DNA from: Bacillota bacterium
GTDB lineage: Bacteria; Bacillota; Clostridia; Christensenellales; Aristaeellaceae
Reading direction: 5' to 3'
Assembly: GCA_023458835.1 (NCBI GenBank)
Contig: JAEWWY010000421.1
Coordinates: 1-20,785, forward strand
Length of the DNA stretch: 20,785 bases
Shown here in pieces: positions 1 through 8,861 of the stretch. A program made the translations under genes and the position numbers. Numbering within the stretch: the first letter of the stretch is position 1; each line of letters begins with the position of its first letter. Below the pieces are notes generated by a model. The model was given only the letters and a program-made list of their open reading frames with translations. It was not told the origin of the DNA and searched no databases.

Positions 1-149
1 CTCGCCGGCCGGCCGTATGGTAATCTCCATCCCTCCACCTCGTCTGCAAGTATTTTCTACAATATACGCGCGCGTGCCGCCCTTTTCCTTTTCCGCCGCG
101 CATTTTGCCTGCAGAATCAGTCAAACAGGCGCATTGGGCAAGAATTGTT

Positions 150-178
150 AAGACAAACCCTTCCTGTCATGTTATACT
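150..178 (+). promoter_or_regulatory. Predicted sigma-70-type promoter of the AraC/GyrI-like gene
   Basis: A -35-like AAGACA (150-155, 4 of 6 consensus bases) is followed by a 17-base spacer and a -10 TATACT (173-178). The -10 is preceded by TGT, which gives an extended -10. Transcription would start near 185, about 24 bases before the ATG. The first 144 bases of the window hold nothing I can recognise. Confidence 0.6.
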
Positions 179-208
179 CCAACCGAATACAGCCGCAGGG
201 GGAAAGCC

Positions 209-1063
209 ATGAAGAATCTGGACCGTATCGAAAAGGCGCTGGAATACATCGACGGCCATCTGGACGAAGCGCTGCGTCTGGAGCAGATATCCAAGGTATT
301 CCACTTCTCCCCCTACTATTTTCACCGCATGTTCACAGCCGTGGTGGGCCGGCCTATCACAGCCTATATGCGGGAAAGACGGCTGCAAAAGGCCTGCACG
401 CTGCTTGCGCAAACGCGGGATCCCATCCTGTCCATCGGCATGGATTGCGGCTTTGAAACGGCCCAGGCGTTTTGCAGGGCTTTCAAGAATCAGTTCGGCG
501 TATCCCCCACCCAATACAGAAAATCGCCGGGTACCCATGTTCAGCTTACCGCGCGGGAGCTGGTGGATGCCTTCCGGCGCAAATTGAAAGGAGGCGTTTT
601 GGTGGAACCCAGGATCATTGACCGGCCCCAACTGTACATCGCGGGCGTAGGCGGCGACGGCAGCAAAACTGCCGCCGTATGGGAAGAATTCATGGCGCTC
701 AGCGAACGAAAAAAGCTTGCAAACGCTCTTTCCCAGGATGGCTATGAAATCCGCACCTACGAAGGTGGCGAACAAATGTGCCATGTGGGGTTGAGCATCT
801 CCTCTCCCCAGACGGATGAAGGCTATGCGGTATTCCCGCTCCCGGCAGCGCTGTACGCATCGTTTGACGTGTATGTGGCGGAAGGGTACGACAGCCAAAA
901 TACGGCCATGGATGAGTGGCTGAGCAAAAATCAGGACAAGTATACCCAGCGGCTGCTGGATGGGAAGCACTACGTGGTGGAATATTACGACGAACGCTTC
1001 CATGGCAATGAAGCCGATTCCATCGTGGAAATCTGGGTGCCGATTGAGGAAACAAGAAAATAG
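209..1063 (+). CDS. AraC-family transcriptional regulator with GyrI-like effector-binding domain
   Basis: The 284-residue protein has an N-terminal AraC-type double helix-turn-helix (about residues 5-105). The second recognition unit ends in the family signature FKNQFGVSPTQYRKS. From about residue 125 to the end it resembles the GyrI/Rob-type small-molecule-binding domain, with a terminal EIWVPIEE typical of that fold. Such proteins usually bind cationic drugs or other small ligands and activate efflux or stress genes; that is family knowledge, not shown here. The start at 209 follows the purine-rich ribosome site CAGGGGGAAAG. The gene has its own predicted promoter and ends one base before a strong terminator, so it appears monocistronic. 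Its neighbours do not reveal a target. A stand-alone GyrI-like fusion rather than a carbon-source AraC regulator is the better call because of the C-terminal domain. Confidence 0.9.
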   Translation: MKNLDRIEKALEYIDGHLDEALRLEQISKVFHFSPYYFHRMFTAVVGRPITAYMRERRLQKACTLLAQTRDPILSIGMDCGFETAQAFCRAFKNQFGVSPTQYRKSPGTHVQLTARELVDAFRRKLKGGVLVEPRIIDRPQLYIAGVGGDGSKTAAVWEEFMALSERKKLANALSQDGYEIRTYEGGEQMCHVGLSISSPQTDEGYAVFPLPAALYASFDVYVAEGYDSQNTAMDEWLSKNQDKYTQRLLDGKHYVVEYYDERFHGNEADSIVEIWVPIEETRK

Positions 1064-1106
1064 GCATAACAAAAAAGATCAGGCTGCCTGATCTTTTTTG
1101 TTATGC
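1064..1106. terminator. Bidirectional rho-independent terminator
   Basis: A 43-base perfect palindrome reads GCATAACAAAAAAGATCAGG and then its complement around a CTG centre. It has a GC-rich core flanked by A6 and T6 runs, so it can terminate in both directions. It starts immediately after the TAG of the AraC/GyrI-like gene and could also stop minus-strand transcripts from the kinase gene. Confidence 0.9.
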
Positions 1107-1120
1107 TTATACTAATGGAA

Positions 1121-1255
1121 AACATTATTGCGTCGCTGGCCGCGAAGGATTTTTACGCAATACAAGGAGACAAAGCGAGGCGTAGCAGCGCTATGCTGAA
1201 CGGCAGTCGACGCCGTAGTGCGCGAAAAGACACACGGCAATGACGCAATCATGTT
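1121..1255. repeat. MITE-like or palindromic intergenic element with terminal inverted repeats
   Basis: The outer 14 bases (1121-1134 and 1242-1255) are inverted repeats matching at 13 of 14 positions. The element is directly flanked by the 5-base repeat TGGAA (1116-1120 and 1256-1260), which resembles a target-site duplication. Inside is an imperfect hairpin (GCGTAGC-AGC-GCTATGC, about 1180-1196). No convincing reading frame lies within it. It sits between a terminator and the 3' end of the kinase gene. It could be a small non-autonomous element, a dispersed palindromic repeat, or a structured RNA. Copy number cannot be assessed from one window. Confidence 0.5.
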
Positions 1256-1266
1256 TGGAAGCAGTA

Positions 1267-2901
1267 TTACTTCAGCTTTCTGCCCCTCCAGGATGAAAAG
1301 ATCAAATAGGCTCCCAGCAGCGCGGCCAGGAAAAAGCCGCCAAACGCCATCCACGGTATGCCAAAGCAAAGCGGCAATACCGGAGCCTGGCACAACAGCG
1401 CGGAAGCGATCAAAAGTGCTCCGCATAAAAGGCACAGGATGATCCGGTTCACCATGCGGTTCACCATATGCAGGGGCTTTTCGGAGCCCGTCAGCTCCAC
1501 GTTGATTTTCCCCTGCCCCTTTACCGCCGCCTGTAAAAGCTCCGATAGCTGGTACGGCAGCTCCAGCGCCTTTCTCCCGGACCTGTACAGTGAGCGTGCC
1601 CCGTAAAAAAGCTCCTTCTCCCAATCGATATCATCCAGGAATCTTTCCCGCATGCCGGCAGCCATGACGGACATGAAATCCACCTGGGGATTAAGCCCGC
1701 TCACCACGCCCTGCATGGTGACAATGGCCCGGCTGAGCATCGCCATGCCCTGGGGCATTTGCAGGCCATGGCGGTTCGCTATGGAGAGTACCTCCTCCAT
1801 CATCTTGCCAAGGTTCATCTGGCCCATTTCCATCTGGCCATACCGGCTCATAACCGTCTCAATGTCTTCATACAGCCTTGGATGGTCGATCGCCTGGGTA
1901 TGCACCGCCAGGGATAAAAGCGCCGCTTTTGTTTCCTGCACATCCTGCAGTACGACGCCCTTGACGGCGCGCTTCAATAGCTGCTGCTCCCGGGGCGTCA
2001 AACGGCCCACCATGCCAAGATCCAGAAAGACGATCTTCCCTTCCCGCACATTCAGGTTTCCCGGATGCGGGTCCGCGTGGAAAAAGCCGTCGTCCAGCAC
2101 CTGCTTGGCAAAGCTTACGCACAGCTTTCGCGCAATCTCCTCCAGGTCGTACCCGGCTTCCTTCAGCTTATCCGCCTGGTTGATGGGGATGCCCTCCACG
2201 TACTCCATTACCAGTGTCCGCCTGGTGGTATAGGCCGTATACACCCGGGGACAGGCTACAAAAGCCACCTCCCTATGGAAGGCGGCAAATGTATCCACGT
2301 TTTGGGCTTCCGCAAGAAAATCCATTTCCTGCCGGGTTACAAACCACATTTCATCCAGCACGGTACGAAAATCCACCGCGCCGCCGGCAACGCCCGACAG
2401 CGCCAGCAGCCCGGCGGCCTTGCGCAAAAGGGCCATGTCGCTTTGCATCTTTTCATCGATGCCGGCACGCTGTACCTTGACAACCACCTGGCTGCCATCC
2501 GCAAGAACCGCCCTGTGCACCTGGGCAATGGAGGCGGCGCCGATAGGCTCCCCTTCAAAGGAAGCAAATACATCCTCCAAGGGCGCTTCATAGCCGCTTT
2601 CCAGAATTTCGCGCACCTCGGAAAAAGGCATAGGCCGCACACTGTCCCTAAGCTTTGCCAGCTCCTCAAGAAATGCTTCCGGGAGCAGGTCTCTGCGCAT
2701 GGACAGAATTTGCCCGATCTTTACAAAAGTGGGCCCCAGGTCCTGCAGGATCAGCCGAAGCTTTTGCGGTGTGACACCCCTGATGACCTCGTGACGGTAG
2801 AGCACCGCCAATATTTCCCGAAGCCGGTGACCATGGGCGCCCTGGACGGTATCACTCGTCTTCTCCGCCGCCGACGTCTTCCCCATCCCGCGTTTCTTCA
2901 T
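1267..2901 (-). CDS. ABC1/AarF/UbiB-family atypical protein kinase-like protein with C-terminal membrane anchor
   Basis: This is a 544-residue protein of the UbiB/ABC1/ADCK superfamily. The diagnostic motifs appear in order: the KxGQ motif (FVKIGQILSMRRDLLP), the Ala-rich nucleotide-binding loop (IGAASIAQVHRA), the catalytic loop (FFHADPHPGN) and the metal-binding LDLGMVG. The last ~60 residues contain two hydrophobic segments (around IILCLLCGALLIASALL and FGGFFLAALLGAYLIF), which suggests a C-terminal membrane hairpin. In quinone-making bacteria and mitochondria the family supports coenzyme Q biosynthesis as an ATPase; in anaerobic Bacillota its role is not established. I chose the ATG at 2901 because GGAGAAGG lies 3-4 bases upstream. 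A TTG at 2922 has no clear ribosome site, and an ATG at 2886 is also possible. The start lies 50 bases inside the preceding phasin-like gene, implying translational coupling. Confidence 0.9.
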   Translation of the reverse strand: MKKRGMGKTSAAEKTSDTVQGAHGHRLREILAVLYRHEVIRGVTPQKLRLILQDLGPTFVKIGQILSMRRDLLPEAFLEELAKLRDSVRPMPFSEVREILESGYEAPLEDVFASFEGEPIGAASIAQVHRAVLADGSQVVVKVQRAGIDEKMQSDMALLRKAAGLLALSGVAGGAVDFRTVLDEMWFVTRQEMDFLAEAQNVDTFAAFHREVAFVACPRVYTAYTTRRTLVMEYVEGIPINQADKLKEAGYDLEEIARKLCVSFAKQVLDDGFFHADPHPGNLNVREGKIVFLDLGMVGRLTPREQQLLKRAVKGVVLQDVQETKAALLSLAVHTQAIDHPRLYEDIETVMSRYGQMEMGQMNLGKMMEEVLSIANRHGLQMPQGMAMLSRAIVTMQGVVSGLNPQVDFMSVMAAGMRERFLDDIDWEKELFYGARSLYRSGRKALELPYQLSELLQAAVKGQGKINVELTGSEKPLHMVNRMVNRIILCLLCGALLIASALLCQAPVLPLCFGIPWMAFGGFFLAALLGAYLIFSSWRGRKLK

Positions 2902-3214
2902 CGGCCTTCTCCATGGCTTCAATCTGTTCCTTGACCGCCTGCAATTGCTCCCGGGTCATGGTGCGCAGGTTATCCACCACATTCTCCACTTTTGTTTTAC
3001 TTTCCGCAAAAATGGGGGCAATCTTCTCATCATAGGTCTTTTTCATTTTCTGGGTAAGCTCCTCGTTGAGGACCTTCCCCTGCTCCCAGGTGATCTCGCC
3101 CTTTTTGGCCAATTTGTCCACCATTTCCTTGGATTTTTCTGCCGTGGTAGCCACAGCTCCCAGACCCGCCAAGAGTATCTTTTTCAAATCATCGCCGATG
3201 GTATTGTTGTTCAT
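2852..3214 (-). CDS. Phasin-like (PhaF/poly-granule-associated-type) small coiled-coil protein
   Basis: This is a 120-residue, highly charged, mostly helical protein. An N-terminal amphipathic segment (LKKILLAGLGAVATTAEKS) is followed by Lys/Glu-rich heptad-like helix to about residue 105 and an acidic Gly/Asp/Glu tail. The AGLGA...EK-x3-V-x2-L-x-KKGE pattern is typical of proteins annotated as phasin family in Clostridia. Classical phasins coat polyhydroxyalkanoate granules, but no PHA synthase is visible here, so a membrane-associated scaffold role is equally possible. The ATG at 3214 has a strong AAGGAGGAG ribosome site. The gene overlaps the downstream kinase gene by 50 bases in another frame, and I infer that the two form an operon and may act together. 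A TATACT -10 (3246-3251) lies upstream, but its -35 is poor. Confidence 0.75.
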   Translation of the reverse strand: MNNNTIGDDLKKILLAGLGAVATTAEKSKEMVDKLAKKGEITWEQGKVLNEELTQKMKKTYDEKIAPIFAESKTKVENVVDNLRTMTREQLQAVKEQIEAMEKADEETRDGEDVGGGEDE

Positions 3215-3245
3215 GATGCTCCTCCTTCCTTATGGGAACAAAATT

Positions 3246-3251
3246 AGTATA
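3246..3251 (-). promoter_or_regulatory. Possible -10 element of the phasin-kinase operon
   Basis: TATACT on the minus strand lies about 31 bases upstream of the phasin-like ATG. I find no good -35 hexamer 16-18 bases further upstream. This is either an activated promoter or a weak call. Confidence 0.35.
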
Positions 3252-3320
3252 GCGCCTTTTTTCAAAACCGCCCAGTCATATTTTCCCAAACATACTTTGT
3301 ACGGACGGAGACGTCGTTTT

Positions 3321-4637
3321 TTATGATTCTTCCTCTAAAGAGGTATCTTCCAGCCCCTCCTCCGGCAAAAGCGCCTTGGCCTGCCCTTCCTCCAGCGCTT
3401 CCACCTTGCGCAGGTGGCGCTCGATGCTCCTGGTGCGGACATAGGCGGAATCCACAGACTCGGTGGCCTGGCGCAGCCGCTTTTGCGTATTTTCCAAGAC
3501 CAGCGCAAATTTGCCGAAATCCGTTTTCACCGCGCCAAGCAGCTTCCACACCTCGGCGGAACGCTTTTCGATGGCCAGTGTCCTAAACCCCATCTGCAGG
3601 CTGTTCAGCAGCGCGGTAAGGGTGGAGGGGCCTGCAATTACCACCCTCTGCGTCCTTTGCAGCTCCTCCACCAGGCTCATTTCACGCATGACCTCGGCAT
3701 ACAGCCCCTCCAGCGGCAGGAACATGATGGCAAAGTCGGTAGTGTGCGGCGGGGAAACATATTTGTCGGCAATGCGCCTGGCTTCCGCTTTCAGGGCTTG
3801 TGTCAGCTCCTTGCGGGCATCGTTGGTCTTCCCTGCGTCCGCCTGCTCCTGGGCCTCCAGAAGGCGCAGGAAGGCCTCCTGCGGGAATTTGCTGTCGATG
3901 GGCAAATAGACGGGCTTATCCGCTTCCTCCTGCCTGCCGGGCAATTTGAGGGCAAATTCCACCCGCTCGGCGGAGCCTGGCTTGACAGCCGTATTGGCTT
4001 CATACTGGTTGGGGGACAGCACCTGCGCAAGCAAATTGCCCAACTGCATTTCGCCCCAGATGCCGCGGGATTTGACGTTGGTGAGCACCTTTTTCAAATC
4101 GCCAACGCCGCTGGCCAGCGCCTGCATTTCCCCCAGGCCCTTGTAGACCTCCTCCAGGCGTGTGCTCACCTGGTTGAAGCTCTCTCCAAGCCGCTTATCC
4201 AGCGTCTCGTGGAGCTTTTCATCCACGGTCCGGCGCATTTCCTCCAGCTTCTGCATATTCTCCTTTTGAAGCTTGCCCATGCTGTCGGAAAGGGTATCCC
4301 GGATTTTATCAAGCCGCTCCTCCTGGTTATGGGAAATAGCGTACATCTGCCTCTGGATGGCTTCGAGCTGCATGGCCTGATTGCCGGATATCTGGCTTAA
4401 CGTGTTCACCATGCTGTCGTTCGCGCCCTTCAAATGGACGGTCATCTCCGCACGCTGGGCAGCGCTGTCCTGGCTCAAATCATACAGCGCCTGGTCAAAG
4501 CTTTGTTCCCATTGCGCCGTCCGGTCTGAAAGCTCTCTTTGACGGTTCTCCGTGCGCTTGAGCAGCACCATCAAAAGCACCAGCGCCGCCGCCATCATCA
4601 GGGCCACTCCTGCCAGAAGATAAACCATCCAGTCCAT
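3321..4637 (-). CDS. rmuC: DNA recombination protein RmuC
   Basis: This is a 438-residue RmuC-family protein. An N-terminal membrane segment (about residues 3-26) is followed by a long coiled coil (about 30-170). The conserved nuclease-like core then contains the family hallmarks VKSRGIWGEMQLGNLL, LPIDSKFPQEAF and MFLPLEGLYAEV, followed by VIAGPSTLTALLNSLQMGF. RmuC limits DNA inversions at short inverted repeats in E. coli; its core is distantly related to restriction-endonuclease folds. I chose the ATG at 4637 because the membrane helix begins there and AAGGAG lies 11 bases upstream. An ATG at 4685 falls inside the loop of a hairpin and lacks a ribosome site. The gene is last in the cluster with recR and ybaB, so the cluster is rich in DNA-maintenance functions. 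No clear terminator follows. Confidence 0.93.
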   Translation of the reverse strand: MDWMVYLLAGVALMMAAALVLLMVLLKRTENRQRELSDRTAQWEQSFDQALYDLSQDSAAQRAEMTVHLKGANDSMVNTLSQISGNQAMQLEAIQRQMYAISHNQEERLDKIRDTLSDSMGKLQKENMQKLEEMRRTVDEKLHETLDKRLGESFNQVSTRLEEVYKGLGEMQALASGVGDLKKVLTNVKSRGIWGEMQLGNLLAQVLSPNQYEANTAVKPGSAERVEFALKLPGRQEEADKPVYLPIDSKFPQEAFLRLLEAQEQADAGKTNDARKELTQALKAEARRIADKYVSPPHTTDFAIMFLPLEGLYAEVMREMSLVEELQRTQRVVIAGPSTLTALLNSLQMGFRTLAIEKRSAEVWKLLGAVKTDFGKFALVLENTQKRLRQATESVDSAYVRTRSIERHLRKVEALEEGQAKALLPEEGLEDTSLEEES

Positions 4638-4674
4638 ATGCGCACGCTCTCCTTGGTATTCTTCTTTACGAAAC

Positions 4675-4698
4675 CGGGGCAGCATTGCCGCTGCCCCG
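4675..4698 (-). promoter_or_regulatory. Intercistronic hairpin between recR and rmuC
   Basis: A 9-bp GC-rich stem (4675-4683 with 4690-4698) and a 6-base loop lie between the recR stop and the rmuC start. On the minus strand the stem is followed by GTTTCG, not a T-run. It is therefore more likely an mRNA-processing or attenuating hairpin than a full terminator. Confidence 0.5.
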
Positions 4699-4702
4699 AA
4701 TA

Positions 4703-5302
4703 TTATATCTCTCTGCGGCCTTCCATGGCTTTGGCCAAAGTCACCTCGTCGGCATACTCCAGGTCGCTGCCCACCGGCACACCGTGGGCGATCCGCGTTA
4801 CTCTAAGGCCCATGGGCTTTAGAAGCCTTGCGATGTAGGTGGCGGTGGCCTCCCCCTCAATATCGGGGTTTGTAGCCAATATGACCTCCCGGATATCCTC
4901 CTTGCCCACCCGGGCAAGCAGCTCCTTGATGCGGATATCCTCCGGGCCGATGCCATCCATGGGCGACAGCGTGCCATGGAGCACATGGTAGCTGCCCTTA
5001 TAATCGCGAATCCGCTCCATGGCAGCCACATCCCGCGGGTCCCTCACCACGCACAACTGGCCGTTGCGCCGCCTCTCATCCTGACACAGGGCGCAGGGGT
5101 CCTCCGTAGTGTAGTTCCCGCACACGCTGCAATAGCGGATGGCCTTGCGCCCCTGCCAGATGGCGGCAGCCAGCTCATGCACATCCTCCTGGGGCAGGCT
5201 GATGATATGGTATGCCAGCCGCTGCGCCGTTTTCTGCCCGATGCCCGGCAGCCTTGCAAGCTGGCTCACCATGCGGGCAATGGGCTCCAATTGCTGTGCC
5301 AT
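4703..5302 (-). CDS. recR: Recombination mediator protein RecR
   Basis: This is a full-length 199-residue RecR. The order is helix-hairpin-helix (about 10-35, LPGIGQKTAQRLAYH), a four-cysteine zinc finger (Cys58, Cys61, Cys70, Cys73 in YCSVCGNYTTEDPCALCQD), and a Toprim domain (about 80-175). The Toprim domain contains LCVVRDPRD, HVLHGTLSPMDGIGPEDIRI and ILATNPDIEGEATATYIARL. RecR acts with RecO and RecF to load RecA onto gapped DNA. It starts two bases after the ybaB/ebfC stop codon, so the two are co-translated. The usual upstream partner dnaX is absent here; its place is taken by a DUF4097 gene. Identification is secure. Confidence 0.97.
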   Translation of the reverse strand: MAQQLEPIARMVSQLARLPGIGQKTAQRLAYHIISLPQEDVHELAAAIWQGRKAIRYCSVCGNYTTEDPCALCQDERRRNGQLCVVRDPRDVAAMERIRDYKGSYHVLHGTLSPMDGIGPEDIRIKELLARVGKEDIREVILATNPDIEGEATATYIARLLKPMGLRVTRIAHGVPVGSDLEYADEVTLAKAMEGRREI

Positions 5303-5304
5303 AC

Positions 5305-5643
5305 TTAAAACATGCCACCCATGCCGGGGTTCAGCCTGCTCATTTCCGCTTCCCGGGTTTCTTCACCCTTGCGCAGCGCTTCGTTCACCGCGGCCAGAAT
5401 CAGGTCCTGCAGCATTTCCACATCCTCCGGGTCTACCACCTGGGGATTCAATTCAATGGACAAAAGCTCCCTTTTGCCGCTGACCTTCACCTTTACCATA
5501 CCGCCGCCGGAGGCAGCTTCATATTCACGGTTGTCAAGTTCCGCCTGGGCCTTTTCCATTTGCTCCTGCAGCTTCTGCGCCTGCCTCATCAATTGCTGCA
5601 TGTTGGGGCCGCCGCCGAATCCGCCGAAATTGTTCCTTGCCAT
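5305..5643 (-). CDS. ybaB: YbaB/EbfC-family nucleoid-associated protein
   Basis: This is a 112-residue YbaB/EbfC protein. It has a Gly/Asn-rich N-terminus, a long helix (NMQQLMRQAQKLQEQMEKAQ), a central beta sheet with the signature GGGMVKVKVSGKRELLSIEL, then a helical VDPEDVEMLQDLILAAVNEA and a Gly/Met-rich tail ending GMGGMF. Family members bind DNA as dimers and are almost always next to recR. I chose the ATG at 5643 because of the GGAGG ribosome site just upstream. The longer reading frame from 5676 adds 11 unconserved residues and lacks such a site. The downstream recR begins two bases after the stop. Confidence 0.95.
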   Translation of the reverse strand: MARNNFGGFGGGPNMQQLMRQAQKLQEQMEKAQAELDNREYEAASGGGMVKVKVSGKRELLSIELNPQVVDPEDVEMLQDLILAAVNEALRKGEETREAEMSRLNPGMGGMF

Positions 5644-5718
5644 GCCGTATTCCTCCAACCCTGTCCATGATTTCATTGCTACTCATTATACAGGATTTCC
5701 GGCAGGCTGCCAACTGTT

Positions 5719-6471
5719 TTATGCTTTTTGCGGCTTTTCCAGCGTGGAGATGATGGTCAGGTCGCCGGAAACCGCACCGCAGCGAACAGAGCTTCCGCCC
5801 TCCTTGAGCAAGATACCGGAGGTGTGGATGCGCCCGCTGACCGCCTTCAGGGAAGCATCCAGGCTGTCCATGGGCACATGCAGCTCCAGGTCGCCGGATA
5901 CGGTGTTGGCTTCCACCCGGGCAAAGGGCGCGCGGAATTCCAGCCACATATCGCCACTGACGCCGTTTACACGCACCTGCTCAAATGCGATGCTCTGCAG
6001 GCGCGTATCGCCGCTGACGGTGCGCAGCGACATCCGTCCTCCCCTTAAATCGCCGCCCTTTATGTCGCCGCTGACAGTGCGCAGGGAGATTCCCTCCGCC
6101 GATACGGCCATGGCCCGCAGACCGCCGGAAACGCTGTCCAGGGTGACCTCCGTTCCCTTGATCCCGCGGCTGTTGAGCATACCGCTGACGGTGTGGGCAT
6201 CAATGGCGCCGCGCCAGTCCCTGGGGATGCGGATGCATACCTGCGTCCACTTGTGGGTGATGAAGTTCAGGGAAAACGCGAACGGCGGCTGTTCCACCAC
6301 CAGGCGCCCGTCCCGCTCCTCAATGCGCAGGTCATTCACCGACTGGTCGTCCCCTGCAGCCAATACCTGTATCTCCTGCACGTCATCGGCCAACAGCTCC
6401 AATTGCGCCCAGGTCAGGCGGCAGTACAATTCGGAAATGCTCTCCTTGGGAAAGCTTGCATTCTTCTCCAT
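5719..6471 (-). CDS. DUF4097-type beta-solenoid repeat protein without signal peptide
   Basis: This 250-residue protein has two parts. Residues 1-90 form a mixed region with no recognised motif. Residues 92-240 carry eight copies of the tripeptide Val-Ser-Gly, at 95, 114, 133, 152, 171, 191, 211 and 234, mostly followed by an acidic residue. The regular 19-20 residue spacing is typical of the right-handed beta helix of DUF4097 (adhesin-like) proteins. There is no signal peptide or membrane helix, so it is predicted to be cytosolic. Some relatives are annotated as anti-sigma-factor-associated or envelope-stress proteins, but function is not established. The ATG at 6471 has a good AAAGGAGG site. 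It is the first gene of the cluster with ybaB, recR and rmuC, and lies 75 bases upstream of ybaB. Confidence 0.8.
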   Translation of the reverse strand: MEKNASFPKESISELYCRLTWAQLELLADDVQEIQVLAAGDDQSVNDLRIEERDGRLVVEQPPFAFSLNFITHKWTQVCIRIPRDWRGAIDAHTVSGMLNSRGIKGTEVTLDSVSGGLRAMAVSAEGISLRTVSGDIKGGDLRGGRMSLRTVSGDTRLQSIAFEQVRVNGVSGDMWLEFRAPFARVEANTVSGDLELHVPMDSLDASLKAVSGRIHTSGILLKEGGSSVRCGAVSGDLTIISTLEKPQKA

Positions 6472-6500
6472 ACGTTCGACCTCCTTTGCAAGTCACCATC

Positions 6501-6529
6501 ATCATACCACCGCTTCCGCCCAAATACAA
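6501..6529 (-). promoter_or_regulatory. Predicted promoter of the DUF4097-ybaB-recR-rmuC cluster
   Basis: On the minus strand, TTGTAT (6524-6529) is followed by a 17-base spacer and TATGAT (6501-6506). The -10 lies about 30 bases upstream of the DUF4097 start codon. Confidence 0.6.
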
Positions 6530-6578
6530 ATTAGATCATAATTAGAAATTGCATGGAGATTTCTCATTTAATAGAAAA

Positions 6579-6610
6579 CAAAAAAGACCTGCGCAGTTGA
6601 AACGCGCAGG
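6579..6610 (-). terminator. Distal rho-independent terminator of groES-groEL
   Basis: On the minus strand a CCTGCGC stem (6588-6594 with 6604-6610) is followed by TCTTTTTTGTTTT. It lies downstream of a first terminator, forming a tandem pair. Confidence 0.8.
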
Positions 6611-6634
6611 GATACAAGATAACCGTGCAAAAAT

Positions 6635-6666
6635 CGAGGGGATGACGCTTTTGCGTCATCCCCTCG
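6635..6666 (-). terminator. Proximal rho-independent terminator of groES-groEL
   Basis: A perfect 14-bp stem (6635-6648 with 6653-6666) has a 4-base loop and is followed on the minus strand by ATTTTTG. It starts 14 bases after the groEL stop codon. Confidence 0.85.
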
Positions 6667-6680
6667 AAAGGGCGCAGCCC

Positions 6681-8309
<1,629 letters not shown>

Positions 8310-8342
8310 ACGTTTATCCTCCTCTTATTCCGCTAAACGGGA

Positions 8343-8627
8343 TTATTCCACAATGGCCAGGATGTCGCTCTGGCGTACGATGATGAGCTCCTTGTCATCA
8401 ACCTTTACTTCGGTGCCGGCATATTTGCTATAAATAACCTTTTGGCCCACTTCCACCTGCATTTTGACTTCCTTGCCATCCACCAGACCGCCGGGGCCTA
8501 CGGCCAGCACTTCCGCCATCTGGGGCTTTTCCTTGGCCGTACCGGGAAGAAGAATGCCGCCCTTGATGGTCTCGCCCACCTCAATGTTTTTGATGACAAC
8601 CCTGTCACCTAAAGGTTTAACGTTCAT
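8343..8627 (-). CDS. groES: Co-chaperonin GroES (Hsp10)
   Basis: This is a 94-residue GroES with MNVKPLGDRVVIK at the start, a mobile-loop region (EVGETIKGGILLPGTAKEKP), VGPGGLVDGKEV and the C-terminal KVIYSKYAGTEVKVDDKELIIVRQSDILAI. It caps the GroEL ring. I chose the ATG at 8627 because GAGGAGG lies at normal distance and the family begins MNVKPLGDRV; the frame extends five codons further upstream without support. It is first in the groES-groEL operon, with a CIRCE element in its leader, so heat-shock control by HrcA is expected. Confidence 0.99.
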   Translation of the reverse strand: MNVKPLGDRVVIKNIEVGETIKGGILLPGTAKEKPQMAEVLAVGPGGLVDGKEVKMQVEVGQKVIYSKYAGTEVKVDDKELIIVRQSDILAIVE

Positions 8628-8662
8628 TGTGATCCTCCTCACTGCTTCGATTCTTCATATTG

Positions 8663-8689
8663 TTAGCACTCGAATTAGATGAGTGCTAA
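8663..8689. promoter_or_regulatory. CIRCE operator (HrcA binding site)
   Basis: The consensus TTAGCACTC, nine bases, GAGTGCTAA is matched with no mismatch (8663-8671 and 8681-8689). It lies in the groES leader just downstream of the predicted promoter. This is the classic HrcA repressor site. hrcA itself is not in the window. Confidence 0.98.
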
Positions 8690-8702
8690 ACCGCACGTGC
8701 AT

Positions 8703-8731
8703 AGTTTACGGCATTTACGAAGGGATAGCAA
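8703..8731 (-). promoter_or_regulatory. Predicted promoter of groES-groEL
   Basis: On the minus strand, TTGCTA (8726-8731), a 17-base spacer and TAAACT (8703-8708) precede the CIRCE element by 13 bases. This places the operator at the transcription start, as expected for HrcA repression. Confidence 0.6.
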
Positions 8732-8861
8732 GTGATTCCTATTTTGAATTTCTGCCGATTAACCCGATTTTTCCCTTAATTCTATTGCTCATGCAAATTT
8801 TCTTATGTTTTCTTTCATTATCAATCATTTCCTTCAAATTATGACCACTAAAGGAATTTCA

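Noticed and set aside
167..1072. Minus-strand 301-codon frame opposite the AraC/GyrI-like gene
   Set aside because: The plus-strand frame has a promoter, ribosome site, terminator and two recognisable domains; the opposite frame has none.
2065..4400. Long plus-strand frames opposite the kinase and rmuC genes (2065-2934 and 3414-4400)
   Set aside because: They lie antisense to genes with clear conserved motifs and show no family features of their own.
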